Below are positions 46,885 through 55,822 of a DNA stretch of 64,000 nt, in pieces. Every line of letters starts with the position of its first letter. Position 1 is the first letter of the stretch. Source of the stretch: Streptomyces cyaneofuscatus (GTDB lineage: Bacteria; Actinomycetota; Actinomycetes; Streptomycetales; Streptomycetaceae); the NCBI RefSeq assembly GCF_000718135.1, contig NZ_JOEM01000017.1, forward strand, positions 1-64,000, given 5' to 3'. The notes under the pieces are model-generated. The model worked only from the letters and a program-made list of their open reading frames with translations. It did no database searches and had not been told where the DNA came from. A program made the translations under genes and the position numbers.

Positions 46885-48153
46885 TCAGCTACGGCTCGAG
46901 GCCCCGGCGCGTGCACCGGCCGGGGCCGCCGCCACGTCACCGATGACGAACCCGCTCCTGGGCGCCGTCGGGATCCGGCGCAGCGGGATGCGCAGGTCCT
47001 GTTCCCCGACGTCGTACGAGGTCCGGGCGAGGAACCTCGCGACCTCCGCCAGGACCGCGACCGTCACGTCCTCCCCGGGGCACCGGTGGCCGTCCACCGG
47101 ACCGCCGCCCTGCGGGACCAGCGCGTCGACGGGCGGGGCGCTGCCCAGGAAGCGGGTCGGGTCGAAGCGGTACGGCTCCGGCCACAGATCCGGGTCGTGG
47201 TCCAGACCGTACAGGTCCAGCAGCACCATCGTGCCCGGCTCGATCGTCTGCCCGGCCCACTCCAGCCGCTGAGCCGCCAGGCCCCCCACGAAGGGCGCGA
47301 ACGGATAGAACCGGCGGACCTCCTGGGCGAACGACCATGCGTACTCGGGGCCGTCGCCGCCCGCCAGGACCTCACGGTGTTCGGGGTTGCGGTGCAGGGC
47401 GTGCGCGGCGAAGACGGCGAACCAGGTGATGGCCACCGTCGGCCGCACCACGTTGAGCACCTCGACCGCCGCGGTGTGCGGCGTCAGCAGCGCACCGTCC
47501 GCGTCCCGGTGCTCCGTGATCGTCCGGAACACCGTGCGACCGGAACCGTCACCCTCCGGGGCCGCCCCCTCCCGCGCGGCCTCCACCAGCGGGGCCAGTC
47601 GCTCCTCCTGGTGGCGGCGCGCCCGCCGGGCGGCGAAGTGGCGGGGGCCGACGGCGGCGAAACCGTCGACCATGGCGATCAGGTCCCGCGCCGCGGGTGC
47701 CACCGCGTCCTCGGCCAGGGGCACTCCCGCCCAGGCGTGCACGGCGCGGGTGAGCACCTGCGCCATCTCGTCGAAGAGGACCACCCGCCCGCGCGTGGCC
47801 CAGTCGTCCCGGGCCGCTTCCAGCTCCCCGGCGACTAGCTCGGAGAGGTCCCGCACCCGGGACGGGTCCTTGAGCAGACCGGTGAAGAGCGCCTTGCGCA
47901 CCCCGTGGCGTTCGCCGTCCAGGGTGTGCACCGCGCCCCGGCCGAAGAGTGTGTCGATCACCGGTTGCGGCAGGGCGTCGGTGCGGCGGATGTGCTTCTC
48001 GTCGTAGAAGAACCGCACCGCCGCCGGACCGTGCAGCGCGATCGCCCGCTTGCCCAGCAGCCGGGTGCGCACGGGCGCTCCGCCGCTGCGGCGCCTGCGG
48101 TCGGGCAGCCAGGCGTAACCGCGCAGCAGGAGCGGCAGGGTGACATCGGCCAT
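46885..48153 (-). CDS. CYP152-type cytochrome P450 (fatty-acid peroxygenase)
   Basis: 422 residues. The haem loop is QGGGPVDGHRCPGEDVTVAVL, with the axial cysteine. The oxygen-activating AGxDT motif of normal P450s is missing; instead, helix I has NVVRPTVAITWFAVFAAHAL, the RP motif by which CYP152 peroxygenases bind the substrate carboxylate and use H2O2 directly. KHIRRTDALPQPVIDTLFGRGAVHTLDGERHGVRKALF is also characteristic. So it is likely to hydroxylate or decarboxylate fatty acids with peroxide. It is followed by a SDR gene on the same strand upstream, and shares the convergent end with the epimerase. Confidence 0.92.
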   Translation of the reverse strand: MADVTLPLLLRGYAWLPDRRRRSGGAPVRTRLLGKRAIALHGPAAVRFFYDEKHIRRTDALPQPVIDTLFGRGAVHTLDGERHGVRKALFTGLLKDPSRVRDLSELVAGELEAARDDWATRGRVVLFDEMAQVLTRAVHAWAGVPLAEDAVAPAARDLIAMVDGFAAVGPRHFAARRARRHQEERLAPLVEAAREGAAPEGDGSGRTVFRTITEHRDADGALLTPHTAAVEVLNVVRPTVAITWFAVFAAHALHRNPEHREVLAGGDGPEYAWSFAQEVRRFYPFAPFVGGLAAQRLEWAGQTIEPGTMVLLDLYGLDHDPDLWPEPYRFDPTRFLGSAPPVDALVPQGGGPVDGHRCPGEDVTVAVLAEVARFLARTSYDVGEQDLRIPLRRIPTAPRSGFVIGDVAAAPAGARAGASSRS

Positions 48154-48206
48154 GAGGGTCCTCCGTGGTGGGTGGGGTTCACGTCGTACGAGGTTCCGGT
48201 GCGGGC

Positions 48207-49016
48207 TCAGGGGCGGCGCCAGTCGTCGGAGCGCAGATGGGAGCCGGCCTGCGGCCCCATGCGCAGCATCCCGCCGTCCACGGCCCAGGAGGCCCCGGTC
48301 GTGTACGACGACTCCGGGCCCGCCAGGAAGGCGACGACGGCGGCGACCTCCCGGGCGTCGCCCGGCCGCCCGAGCGGAATGCCGGGCCGGTCCACGCCCT
48401 CGACCTCGGTGTCCTCCTGCCCCGTCATCGGGGTGGCGATCTCACCGGGGGCCACCGCGTTCACCGTGATGCCGTACTCGGCCAGTTCCAGGGCCATCAC
48501 CTGCGTCAGCAGGCCCAGGCCCCCTTTGGCAGCGCAGTAGGGAGCCGCGCCGACCCTCGGCTGGTGCTCGTGCACCGAGGTGATGTTCACGATGCGGCCG
48601 CCGTCCCCCTGGGCGATCATCCGGCGGGCCGCACGCTGCGAGCAGAGGAACGGCCCGATGAGGTCCACGTCGATCACCTGCTTGACCGTCGCGTGGTCCA
48701 GGTCGAGGAACCGGGTGGAGGTCCCGGTGCCCGCGCAGTTGACCAGGACGTCGACGCGGCCCAGCTCGTCGGCCAGGGCGTCCACCACATCGGCGGCCTC
48801 CGGGAGTTGGGTGAGATCCAGCCGGGCCAGGGCGGCGCGCCGCCCGGACGCCCGCACCTCCTCGGCCGTGCTCTCGCCGCCCTCGCGGTCGCGGTGGTAG
48901 GTGATGCCCACATCCATGCCCTGGTGCGCGAGCTTGACGGCGACGGCTCGGCCGATGCCCGAATCCGCGCCGGTCACCAGCGCGACCGGGGCGACGGGCC
49001 GGGTCTCTTCGGTCAT
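48207..49016 (-). CDS. Short-chain dehydrogenase/reductase
   Basis: 269 residues. VALVTGADSGIGRAVAVKLAHQG has the TGxxxGxG motif, LVNCAGTGTSTRF the NxAG element, and NITSVHEHQPRVGAAPYCAAKGGLGLLTQV the catalytic Ser, Tyr and Lys. The C-terminus GASWAVDGGMLRMGPQAGSHLRSDDWR is common in the glucose-1-dehydrogenase-like branch. AGGAGG precedes the ATG at 49016; a farther GTG at 49091 is less likely. 53 bases before the P450 gene, so co-transcription is plausible. Confidence 0.9.
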   Translation of the reverse strand: MTEETRPVAPVALVTGADSGIGRAVAVKLAHQGMDVGITYHRDREGGESTAEEVRASGRRAALARLDLTQLPEAADVVDALADELGRVDVLVNCAGTGTSTRFLDLDHATVKQVIDVDLIGPFLCSQRAARRMIAQGDGGRIVNITSVHEHQPRVGAAPYCAAKGGLGLLTQVMALELAEYGITVNAVAPGEIATPMTGQEDTEVEGVDRPGIPLGRPGDAREVAAVVAFLAGPESSYTTGASWAVDGGMLRMGPQAGSHLRSDDWRRP

Positions 49017-49132
49017 CTCTCCTCCTGGATCCGGGTGGCGGCGGGGGACCGGACGGCCGGCGTCCGCCGCGCGGGCGGGTACCACCGTCACCCGGTGCCA
49101 AACATCCGGCGGTCCGTCGCCGGGCTGCGTAC

Positions 49133-50053
49133 TCAGGAGCGGCCGCCGCGCTCGGCCTCGACGTCCGTGACAGCCGTGCGCGGCGCCGCCGGGCGGTGGC
49201 CGCGCCGACGGGGGAGAGGCACCAGTCCCACCAGTGGTCCAGGAGGCTCGGTGGTCAGATCCTCACCGGGCAGCAGGGCGGGCCAGCGCGCCACCTCCGC
49301 CTGCGCGGAGACCTTGGCCCCGCCCCTGACCGGGTCCACGGCCGACACGGGAACCCCGGCCCGCAGGGCGAGGACCAGGCCGTGCAGCCGGTCGGTGACC
49401 AGGGCGTCGAGTCGGCCGACCAGCGAGAGGTACTGGTCCGGTGTCCGGCAGTGGCTCCACTCGTCGTACGCCAGCCGGGTGTCCGCCTCGACCCGCGCAC
49501 AGTCCTTCCCGGCCAGCCAGGGGAGCAGGACACCGGCCACGCTGTCGTGGTGCCGCCGCTCACCTTGCCCGTACGTCAGAGCCACCCCCACCGCCGGCGT
49601 GGCGGACATCGTCGGCGCGGCGGTGGCGAGGTCCGGCGACGGGGCGCTGCCCGGTCCGTCGCGCGCCTCGATGCGGTGGAACCCGCCGGCGGCCGGCCGG
49701 TCCGGCTCCACCACCCTCACCCCGACGGCGACGCGCCGACAGGAGGCGTAGCGGCGGTGCAGGGCCGTGAGCTGCTCCCCGTGGACGGGCCCGCAGACGA
49801 AGAGGAGCTGCTCGTAGGCGGAGGGGAGCGCGGCTTCGAGCGTCAGCCCGCCCGGGGCGAAGGCCGGGCTCCAGGCCGTGTCGTGGGCGATGCCCAGCCG
49901 GTGGAGCGCGGCCGACACGGCCCGCTGGGCCAGGGCGTCGCCCGCCGTCACCTCGCCGTCCAGGAAGCTGAACCAGCCGGTGACCAGGACCCGGCCCGTG
50001 GGGCCGCGGGGCCGCAGCAGGTCGTCCAGTCGTGAAGCGAGGGATGGTCGCAT
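49133..50053 (-). CDS. Polysaccharide pyruvyltransferase-like protein
   Basis: 306 residues. RVLVTGWFSFLDGEVTAGDALAQRAV at the start and SLVGRLDALVTDRLHGLVLALRAGVPVSAVDP in the C-terminal half match the polysaccharide pyruvyltransferase (PS_pyruv_trans) fold, with TDRLHG as the best motif. These enzymes transfer pyruvate ketals to sugars of cell-surface polymers. No clear polysaccharide cluster is around, so the target is unknown. Confidence 0.75.
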   Translation of the reverse strand: MRPSLASRLDDLLRPRGPTGRVLVTGWFSFLDGEVTAGDALAQRAVSAALHRLGIAHDTAWSPAFAPGGLTLEAALPSAYEQLLFVCGPVHGEQLTALHRRYASCRRVAVGVRVVEPDRPAAGGFHRIEARDGPGSAPSPDLATAAPTMSATPAVGVALTYGQGERRHHDSVAGVLLPWLAGKDCARVEADTRLAYDEWSHCRTPDQYLSLVGRLDALVTDRLHGLVLALRAGVPVSAVDPVRGGAKVSAQAEVARWPALLPGEDLTTEPPGPLVGLVPLPRRRGHRPAAPRTAVTDVEAERGGRS

Positions 50054-50136
50054 GTCGTCCGTCGGCTCCTTCTTCCCGATGACGGGGCTGAGTCCGGTGA
50101 GTCTGCTCCCGGCCCTCCGGTTCCGCGAGCGATCGG

Positions 50137-51246
50137 TCAGCCGCCGACGGGCCCCTTCCCGTCCTCATCGGGCGCGAGGTCGTCCAGCAGGGCCTGGCAG
50201 GCGGCGACCAGGCTGCCGAGCGAGGCACCCGCATCGGGCTCCGGTCCGTGCAGGTGGCGCTTGGCCGAGGCGAGGGCCCGGTGGGCCTCGGCCAGGCGGG
50301 CGTTGCGGCGGCCGCGCCGCTCGTCGTCCGGGCCGTGCTCCATGACCATCTGGTCGACGGCGCACACCTCTGCGGCGGCGGCGAGGAGATCACTGAGGTC
50401 GTCCAGGGCCGGGCGCGGCGGCCGGGGGAGCCCCCGCCGCTCGGCGGCTGTCTCCCACAGCGTCAGCGTCAGCGTGAGGAGGCGGTCCCCCACTCGCGCC
50501 CACAGGACATCCCACGTGTCGGACGGCTCGGGGATCCTGCGGCGGAGGCGGTGGCCGGGGTTGAGCCGGAAGCTCTCCGAGGCCCATCCCCGTGCGACCC
50601 GCAGTTCCGAGAGGGCGCCGAGCGTCTCCCCCGCGGCGCGGTACCACTGCTCCGCCTGCTCCTCGTCGTAGTCGTCGCGGACGCCGTCGCTCAGTCGCCG
50701 CAGCAGGTGCGCGCAGTCGCGCGGCAACGCGCACGCCAGTCGGTTGACGTGCTGGGAGTGCACCGGCGGCAGGATGAAGGCGTTCACCGCGACGCCCACT
50801 GCGGCCCCCACGGCGGTCTCCAGCAGCCGGTGTCCGACGGCGGCCAGCGAATAGGAGCCGTAGGCGAGCACGAACAGCGCTGTGGTGGGCGCGTACAGGC
50901 CCTGTCCGCCGACCGGGGCCCAGTTGCCGAGCAGCACCGCGATCGGAAGCGCGATGATCATGGCGGTCATGGTGTCGTCCGTGAGGAGGGCGGCACCGGC
51001 TGCGAGCAGCGTCCCGGCCGTGATCATCAGGAACAGCTGGAGCGCGGTGCGCATCGACCGGTAGACCGTCCCCTGGACCAGGGCGACGGCCGCCCAGGGG
51101 GCCATCAGAGCCATCGGGGCGGCCAGCCACCACCCTGTCACCGCCCAGGCGATGGAAGCCGCGGCCGCGGCTTTGAGGGACTGCACGACCTGGTACCGGT
51201 CGGGGCGCCCCACGCGCGGAGCCAGGCGGGCGAGGCGTCCCTTCAC
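50137..51246 (-). CDS. FUSC-family membrane protein
   Basis: 369 residues. Four to six transmembrane helices occupy residues 20-160 (ASIAWAVTGWWLAAPMALMAPWAAVALVQ, LFLMITAGTLLAAGAALL, MIIALPIAVLLGNWAPVG, ALFVLAYGSYSLAAVGHRLLETAVGAAVGVAVNAFILPP), then a long soluble helical part with QWYRAAGETLGALSELRVARGWASESFR. This is the FUSC/aromatic acid exporter-like pattern. The start ATG overlaps the sigma gene stop by four bases (ATGA), so it is co-translated with the sigma factor. Function as an exporter is inferred. Confidence 0.85.
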   Translation of the reverse strand: MKGRLARLAPRVGRPDRYQVVQSLKAAAAASIAWAVTGWWLAAPMALMAPWAAVALVQGTVYRSMRTALQLFLMITAGTLLAAGAALLTDDTMTAMIIALPIAVLLGNWAPVGGQGLYAPTTALFVLAYGSYSLAAVGHRLLETAVGAAVGVAVNAFILPPVHSQHVNRLACALPRDCAHLLRRLSDGVRDDYDEEQAEQWYRAAGETLGALSELRVARGWASESFRLNPGHRLRRRIPEPSDTWDVLWARVGDRLLTLTLTLWETAAERRGLPRPPRPALDDLSDLLAAAAEVCAVDQMVMEHGPDDERRGRRNARLAEAHRALASAKRHLHGPEPDAGASLGSLVAACQALLDDLAPDEDGKGPVGG

Positions 51247-52037
51247 ACGGCGTCCTTGAGGGCCCCGGCGCGCACGCGCTCGCAGGACCGGCTGATCAGG
51301 CGGGAGACGTGCATCTGGGATATGCCGAGGCGTTCCGCGATGCTGACCTGCGTCATGTCACGGAAGTACCGCAGGTACAGGATGGTCCGCTCGCGCTCGG
51401 GCAGCTTGCGCAGCCCCGGCTTGACGGCCTCGCGGTCGACGGCGACATCCAGGGCGTGGTCCCAGGAGCCCAGCCGGTCGGCCAGGGTGGTACCGCCGTC
51501 CGTGCCCGCCTGCTCGGCGTCGAGGGACAGGGCGCTGTAGCTGTCCAGGGCCTCCAGACCGAGCAGGACGTCCTCCTCGGCAAGTCCCGCCTCCGACGCG
51601 ATCTCGGCGCAGGTGGGGGCGCGTCCGCCGAGCCGCTGGGTGAGGTCGCGCCGCGCCGTCCGGACCCGGTTGCGCAGGTCCTGGACCCGGCGGGGAACGT
51701 GGACGTCCCAGGTGTGGTCACGGAAGTGCCGCTTGAGCTCGCCCGTCACCGTCGGTACGGCGAACGTCTCGAAGGCCTTGCCCCGGGCGGGGTCGTAGCG
51801 GTCCACCGCCTTCACCAGCCCCATCGCGGCCACCTGGCGCAGATCGTCCAGCGACTCGCCCCGGTAGCGGAAGCGGGCCGCCAGCCGGTGCGCCATCGGC
51901 AGCCAGGCGCAGATCGTCTCCTCGCGCAGAGTCTCCCGCTCCGGTCCCGGAGGGAGCGCGCTCAACCTCTGGAACGCCATGTCGGACGACGGGACGTCCG
52001 CCTCCGGCAGCGGCTCGGGGGTAGGTGCAGCGTGCAT
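51243..52037 (-). CDS. SigB/SigF/SigG-type sigma factor, third copy
   Basis: 264 residues. Region 2 reads AHRLAARFRYRGESLDDLRQVAAMGLVKAVDRYDPARGKAFETFAVPTVTGELKRHFRDHTWDVHVPRRVQDLRNRVR. The C-terminus has LPERERTILYLRYFRDMTQVSIAERLGISQMHVSRLISRSCERVRAGAL. GAGGAG lies eight bases before the ATG at 52037. Operon with the FUSC-like gene downstream. It is divergent from the eRF1-like gene at 52455 with a SigB-like promoter in the gap. Confidence 0.94.
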   Translation of the reverse strand: MHAAPTPEPLPEADVPSSDMAFQRLSALPPGPERETLREETICAWLPMAHRLAARFRYRGESLDDLRQVAAMGLVKAVDRYDPARGKAFETFAVPTVTGELKRHFRDHTWDVHVPRRVQDLRNRVRTARRDLTQRLGGRAPTCAEIASEAGLAEEDVLLGLEALDSYSALSLDAEQAGTDGGTTLADRLGSWDHALDVAVDREAVKPGLRKLPERERTILYLRYFRDMTQVSIAERLGISQMHVSRLISRSCERVRAGALKDAV

Positions 52038-52454
52038 GGTGGTCACTCCTCGACAACGATGCTCGGTCGCCGTAGGAGTGCTCGCAAGCCGGACAGTCGT
52101 CGCCCGGGACTCCCACGGGCGCCTCATGTCCGAAGCACTTTTTGCCTCTTACCCGGCCTAACCCGGGCCAAACGTATGAAATTCTCCCACTGAGGAGTGG
52201 CGCCGCCCGGGCGTCGGCGCGGGACTGCGGACAACCCCTGACTCCCGTGATCTGCGGTCCCGCCCCCTCGGCCGATCGCCCGGCCATCGGGCCGGGTTCC
52301 CCTCCGCGTGAGCGCCAAACAGCCTGGGATGTGATCCGGCAGGGGGCGGAGGCGTCGGGCAGGGCCGGCATTCGCGGTGCTTCGCAGCGTATGGGCCGGT
52401 GCGGAATGGGTACCCGCATCGGCTGAGCCCACCCCGACAGACCGGGAGGAAACC
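52038..52454. other. Divergent control region between sigma factor and eRF1-like gene
   Basis: No gene was recognised in 417 bases. It contains a SigB-type promoter reading right (52389-52413, listed separately) and presumably the sigma factor's own promoter. The rest shows nothing clear. Confidence 0.5.
52389..52413 (+). promoter_or_regulatory. SigB-type promoter of the eRF1-like gene
   Basis: GTAT, 15 bases, GGGTAC matches GNNT-N14-16-GGGTA(C/T). It lies 42 bases before the ATG at 52455, right for a promoter. Confidence 0.6.
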
Positions 52455-53666
52455 ATGGATCTCGCACCCCTGACGCCACTGTACGAACGTCCTGGCCCCT
52501 GGGCGTCGGCCTACCTCGACACCTCGTTCGCCGACGAAGCCACGCTCAGCCGCCGTGAGCTCAAGGGGCGGCAGATCAGCGAGGAACTGGCAGCGCAAGG
52601 GGCGGATCAGGAGACCTGCCGGGCAGTGCGCCGGGCGATCGACTCCTACGCGTACGGACAGACGCCCGGCAGGGCCGTCTTCGCCGCCCACGGCCAGGTC
52701 GTGTTCGAACCGGTTCTGGGTATCCCGCCACCGGACGAGTCCTCCGCCGTATGGGCTCCGCTGCCGCACGTGGCACCGCTGTTGGAGCTGACTCCGGACG
52801 AGCCGGACACGCTCGTCGTGCACATCGACCGGGTCGGCGCCGACTTCGAGCTGCGCACAGCGGCAGGCAACCGGCCCGAGGGCACCGTCGAGGGCCGTGA
52901 CTGGCCCGTGCACCGCACAGCCACCTCCGACTGGTCCGAGCGCCACTTCCAGCTGAGCGTGGAGAACACCTGGGAGGAGAACGCCCGCACCGTCGCCTCC
53001 GCCGTCGAGGAAGCCGTCACCAGGACGGGAGCGGCACTCGTCGTCCTGGTGGGCGACGAGCGGGAGCGGCGGACCGTGCACGAGGCGCTGCCCGCGCAGT
53101 TCCGGGTCGCCGTCGTCGAGACCGGCCACGGCGGGCGCGCCGCCGGGTCGGACAGCACCCGGCTGGACGAGTGGATCGCGGCCGAGCGCCGGCGGCAGGC
53201 GTACGCGCGCGCCGACGAGACGCTGGAGCGGTTCGCCGCGGCCAAGGGCCGCGACGGCAGCACCGGGGCGGCCGACGGCGTCGAGGCGCTGGTCGACGCC
53301 GCGCGCGAGCACCGGATCGCCACGCTGCTGCTCCGCCCGGACGGGCCCGACACCCACCGCGAGGTCTGGGCGGGCCCGAAGGCCGAACAGATCGCACTGC
53401 GCCGCACCGACGCCCGCGCGCTCGGCGAACCGGAACCCTTCCCCGTCCGCGCCGACGACGCGCTGCTGCGGTCGGCGACGCTGACGGGCGCGGACGTGGT
53501 CGTCGTCGGCGTGGACGCCGCCCGGGACCGGAGCCCTGCCGAGGACCTGGCGGCCGACAACCGCCCGGAGACCGGACGGAGCGGATCCGAGCCGGTGGGT
53601 GGCCTCGGAGCCGTCCTGCGCTGGCCGACCGACGGGAATCACCCGCTGGTGGAGACCGGCACCTGA
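52455..53666 (+). CDS. Bacterial eRF1-like (baeRF/Vms1-type, Rv2629-like) protein
   Basis: 403 residues. LTPLYERPGPWASAYLDTSFADEATLSRRELKGRQISEEL is the characteristic start of actinobacterial Rv2629-like proteins. Later blocks include SERHFQLSVENTWEENARTVASAVEEAVTRTGAALVVLVGDERERRTVHEALP and ERRRQAYARADETLERFAAAKGRDGSTGAADGVEALVDAAREHRIATLLLR. The family has the fold of eukaryotic release factor eRF1/Vms1 peptidyl-tRNA hydrolases, and Rv2629 belongs to the DosR dormancy regulon. Good ribosome binding site (GGGAGGA). Probably acts on stalled ribosomes in stress; activity not shown. Confidence 0.85.
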   Translation: MDLAPLTPLYERPGPWASAYLDTSFADEATLSRRELKGRQISEELAAQGADQETCRAVRRAIDSYAYGQTPGRAVFAAHGQVVFEPVLGIPPPDESSAVWAPLPHVAPLLELTPDEPDTLVVHIDRVGADFELRTAAGNRPEGTVEGRDWPVHRTATSDWSERHFQLSVENTWEENARTVASAVEEAVTRTGAALVVLVGDERERRTVHEALPAQFRVAVVETGHGGRAAGSDSTRLDEWIAAERRRQAYARADETLERFAAAKGRDGSTGAADGVEALVDAAREHRIATLLLRPDGPDTHREVWAGPKAEQIALRRTDARALGEPEPFPVRADDALLRSATLTGADVVVVGVDAARDRSPAEDLAADNRPETGRSGSEPVGGLGAVLRWPTDGNHPLVETGT

Positions 53667-53738
53667 GGCCAGGTGGAGGGCCGCGGTGGCCCGCGATGCG
53701 TCGGCGTCGAAGGGCGCCCGGCCGAGGAGACGATGACC

Positions 53739-54521
53739 ATGCCGATCATGACCGAGGCCCTGCCCGTGCGGGGCGCGCCGTGCTGGGTCAACCTGCTGGT
53801 GCGCGACCTGCCCGGCGCGCAGGCCTTCTACGCCGCTGTGCTCGGCTGGAAGTTCGACGACTCCGGGATCCTGGGGGAGGGCTTCTCGGTCGCGCTCGAC
53901 GACGGGCGTCCGGTCGCCGGTATCGGGGCCCGCTCCCCGTTCCAGGCGGCCCCTACGGTGTGGACGCCGTACTTCGCCTCCGCCGACGTGAACGGCACCG
54001 CCGACCGGATCCGCGAACGGGGCGCGACCGTCGCGGTCGGCCCGCTCGCCGTGGGGGAGGGGCGAGCTGCGATCGCCTCCGACCGGGACGGTGCGGTCTT
54101 CGGGGTCTGGGAAGGCGCCGCTCCCGTCTGGTCGGCGAGTGCGGCGGGCGCTCTGCCGTGGCTGGAGCTGTGGACCCGGGACGCCTTCGAGGCCGCCCTG
54201 TTCTACGGCGAGGTGTTCTCCTGGCCGCGTCCCGGCCCCGACGCCGTCGACGTCGCGTACGAGGAGGAGCAGGTCGTGGCCCGTGTGTCCGGCCGGCCCG
54301 TGGCCGTACTCTCCGGCGGTGCTGTCGGCAGCGCCCCCGACCCGAGGATCCGGCCGCGGTGGATCGTCCACTTCGAGGTGGACGACGCCTCCCGGGCGGC
54401 GGCGCAGGCGGACCGGGCGGGCGGGGAGACGTTCCCGCCGCCAGATGTACGAAGCTCCGAGTACGTCGTCCGGGACCCGGAAGGAGCGCTGTTCACGGTG
54501 GCCGAGGGCGCCGGTGTGTGA
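53739..54521 (+). CDS. Two-domain VOC-superfamily (glyoxalase-like) protein
   Basis: About 260 residues: two tandem beta-alpha-beta VOC modules, the first CWVNLLVRDLPGAQAFYAAVLGWKFDD, the second GALPWLELWTRDAFEAALFYGEVFSWPRPGPDAVD. In bacteria these bind metals, antibiotics or small aldehydes. The ATG at 53739 is favoured by GGAG nine bases upstream; 53733 is an in-frame alternative. The stretch after the stop (54510-54556) contains short repeats of GCGCCGGTGTGTGAGC type, including part of the last codons. Confidence 0.82.
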   Translation: MPIMTEALPVRGAPCWVNLLVRDLPGAQAFYAAVLGWKFDDSGILGEGFSVALDDGRPVAGIGARSPFQAAPTVWTPYFASADVNGTADRIRERGATVAVGPLAVGEGRAAIASDRDGAVFGVWEGAAPVWSASAAGALPWLELWTRDAFEAALFYGEVFSWPRPGPDAVDVAYEEEQVVARVSGRPVAVLSGGAVGSAPDPRIRPRWIVHFEVDDASRAAAQADRAGGETFPPPDVRSSEYVVRDPEGALFTVAEGAGV

Positions 54522-54560
54522 GCGCGCCGGTGTGTCCGGTATGTGAGCGCGTCGGCGAAC

Positions 54561-55229
54561 TCACCCCGGCGGGGAGCCGAAGGGGCTCTCGTCCAGGCGG
54601 GCCAGCAGGTCGGCGGCGTCCCGGAAGACCGCGTCCGCCCCCGCCGCCTCCAGATCCGCCCGCGGAATGCCGCCCGACAGGAGCGCCACCGCGCGCACCC
54701 CGGCCCTCGCCGCAGCCTCCATGTCCCACACCGTGTCCCCCACGAACACCCCCTGACCGGCCCCGACGCCGGCCAGCTCCAGGGCCAGACGTACGGGTTC
54801 CGGGGCGGGCTTGCCCTCGTCGACGTCGTCCGAGCTCGCCGTATCCCGGATCGCCTCGTCCGCGTCCACGGCCCGCCGCAGGGCCGCCAGCTCCGGCCCG
54901 CTCGCCGAGGTGGCGAGGACGACCCGCCAGCCGCGCCCGGCCAGGGTCCGCAGTAGATCGCCCGCGCCCTCGAAGGCCGGGAGGCGGTCGAAGTACGTCC
55001 CGTAGAGCACCGTGTGCGCGGAGCTGATGGCGGAGTCCTGGTCAGGGTCCCGGTCCGGGCCTAGCAGCCGCTCGATCAGATCGCCGGAGCCGAGGCCGAC
55101 CGCCCGGTGGATGTCCGGCATCGGCACGGTGTGCCCCGCCTGCCGGAACGCCTCCCACCACGCCACCACGTGCAGATGGTTGGTGTCGGTGAGCGTGCCG
55201 TCCACGTCGAAGATCGCCGCGCCTGCCAT
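54561..55229 (-). CDS. HAD-superfamily phosphatase/phosphoglucomutase-like hydrolase
   Basis: 222 residues. AAIFDVDGTLTDTNHLHVVAWWEAFRQAGH has the catalytic DxDGT, LATSASGPELAAL the second motif, and GKPAPEPVRLALELAGV plus VFVGDTVWDMEAAARAGVRAVAL the Lys and acidic motifs. The helical cap (about 20-80) fits a C1-capped phosphatase/beta-phosphoglucomutase type. ATG at 55229 is chosen over GTG at 55235. Substrate unknown. Confidence 0.9.
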   Translation of the reverse strand: MAGAAIFDVDGTLTDTNHLHVVAWWEAFRQAGHTVPMPDIHRAVGLGSGDLIERLLGPDRDPDQDSAISSAHTVLYGTYFDRLPAFEGAGDLLRTLAGRGWRVVLATSASGPELAALRRAVDADEAIRDTASSDDVDEGKPAPEPVRLALELAGVGAGQGVFVGDTVWDMEAAARAGVRAVALLSGGIPRADLEAAGADAVFRDAADLLARLDESPFGSPPG

Positions 55230-55303
55230 GTGCACCCGTTCCTCCGTCTGCGTGCCCCGCTGGGCCGCCTCAGCTCCCCCTGTGCCGCCCCCCGCTCACC
55301 CGG

Positions 55304-55777
55304 TCAGGGCCGTCGCCCTCCGCCGTCCGCATCGTCCGCGACGTGCACGGCGGCCTCCTCGGCCGACGCCGCTCCGCCGTCGATGCCCACGTCCTCGGCG
55401 AAGACATCGGTGTTCCGGCCCGTGGCGTCGTCCGCCGCGGCGAGCCGCCCGGCACGCTCGTCCCCGTCGATCCGCTCCTGCGGCTCGCCGTCGCCCTCCT
55501 GGAGATCGCCGATGCCGTCACCGGCCGGCGGTTCCACGTCAGGCATCTCCTGGGCGAGCCGCTGGTCGAGCGATTCGCCTTCACGCTCCTCCTCGCCCGT
55601 GGTGCCGAACTTGTTCACACCCAGGGGGCGTTCGGGAGGGGAGTAGCCCTCTTCCATCTGGTCGTCCAGATCACGTTCGCCGAGTGTGTTCTCCAGGTCG
55701 AGATCGTCGTTCGGGGGGTCCTGGCCGTCGTCGGCCTGGGGCTGGTACACATCGTCGCCGCGTGCTTGGTCGCTCAT
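55304..55777 (-). CDS. DUF5709-like hydrophilic protein
   Basis: 157 residues, extremely acidic: MSDQARGDDVYQPQADDGQDPPNDDLDLENTLGERDLDDQMEEGYSPPERPLGVNKFGTTGEEEREGESLDQRLAQEMPDVEP. The GYSPPERPLGVNKFGTTxxE block is the DUF5709 signature. It is mostly disordered, as in LEA-like stress proteins. Its role in dehydration stress is inferred. Confidence 0.85.
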   Translation of the reverse strand: MSDQARGDDVYQPQADDGQDPPNDDLDLENTLGERDLDDQMEEGYSPPERPLGVNKFGTTGEEEREGESLDQRLAQEMPDVEPPAGDGIGDLQEGDGEPQERIDGDERAGRLAAADDATGRNTDVFAEDVGIDGGAASAEEAAVHVADDADGGGRRP

Positions 55778-55822
55778 GGCGTCCTCTCTGCGTAGGGTTC
55801 GCGCGCTGTCCTGAAAGGCCCG

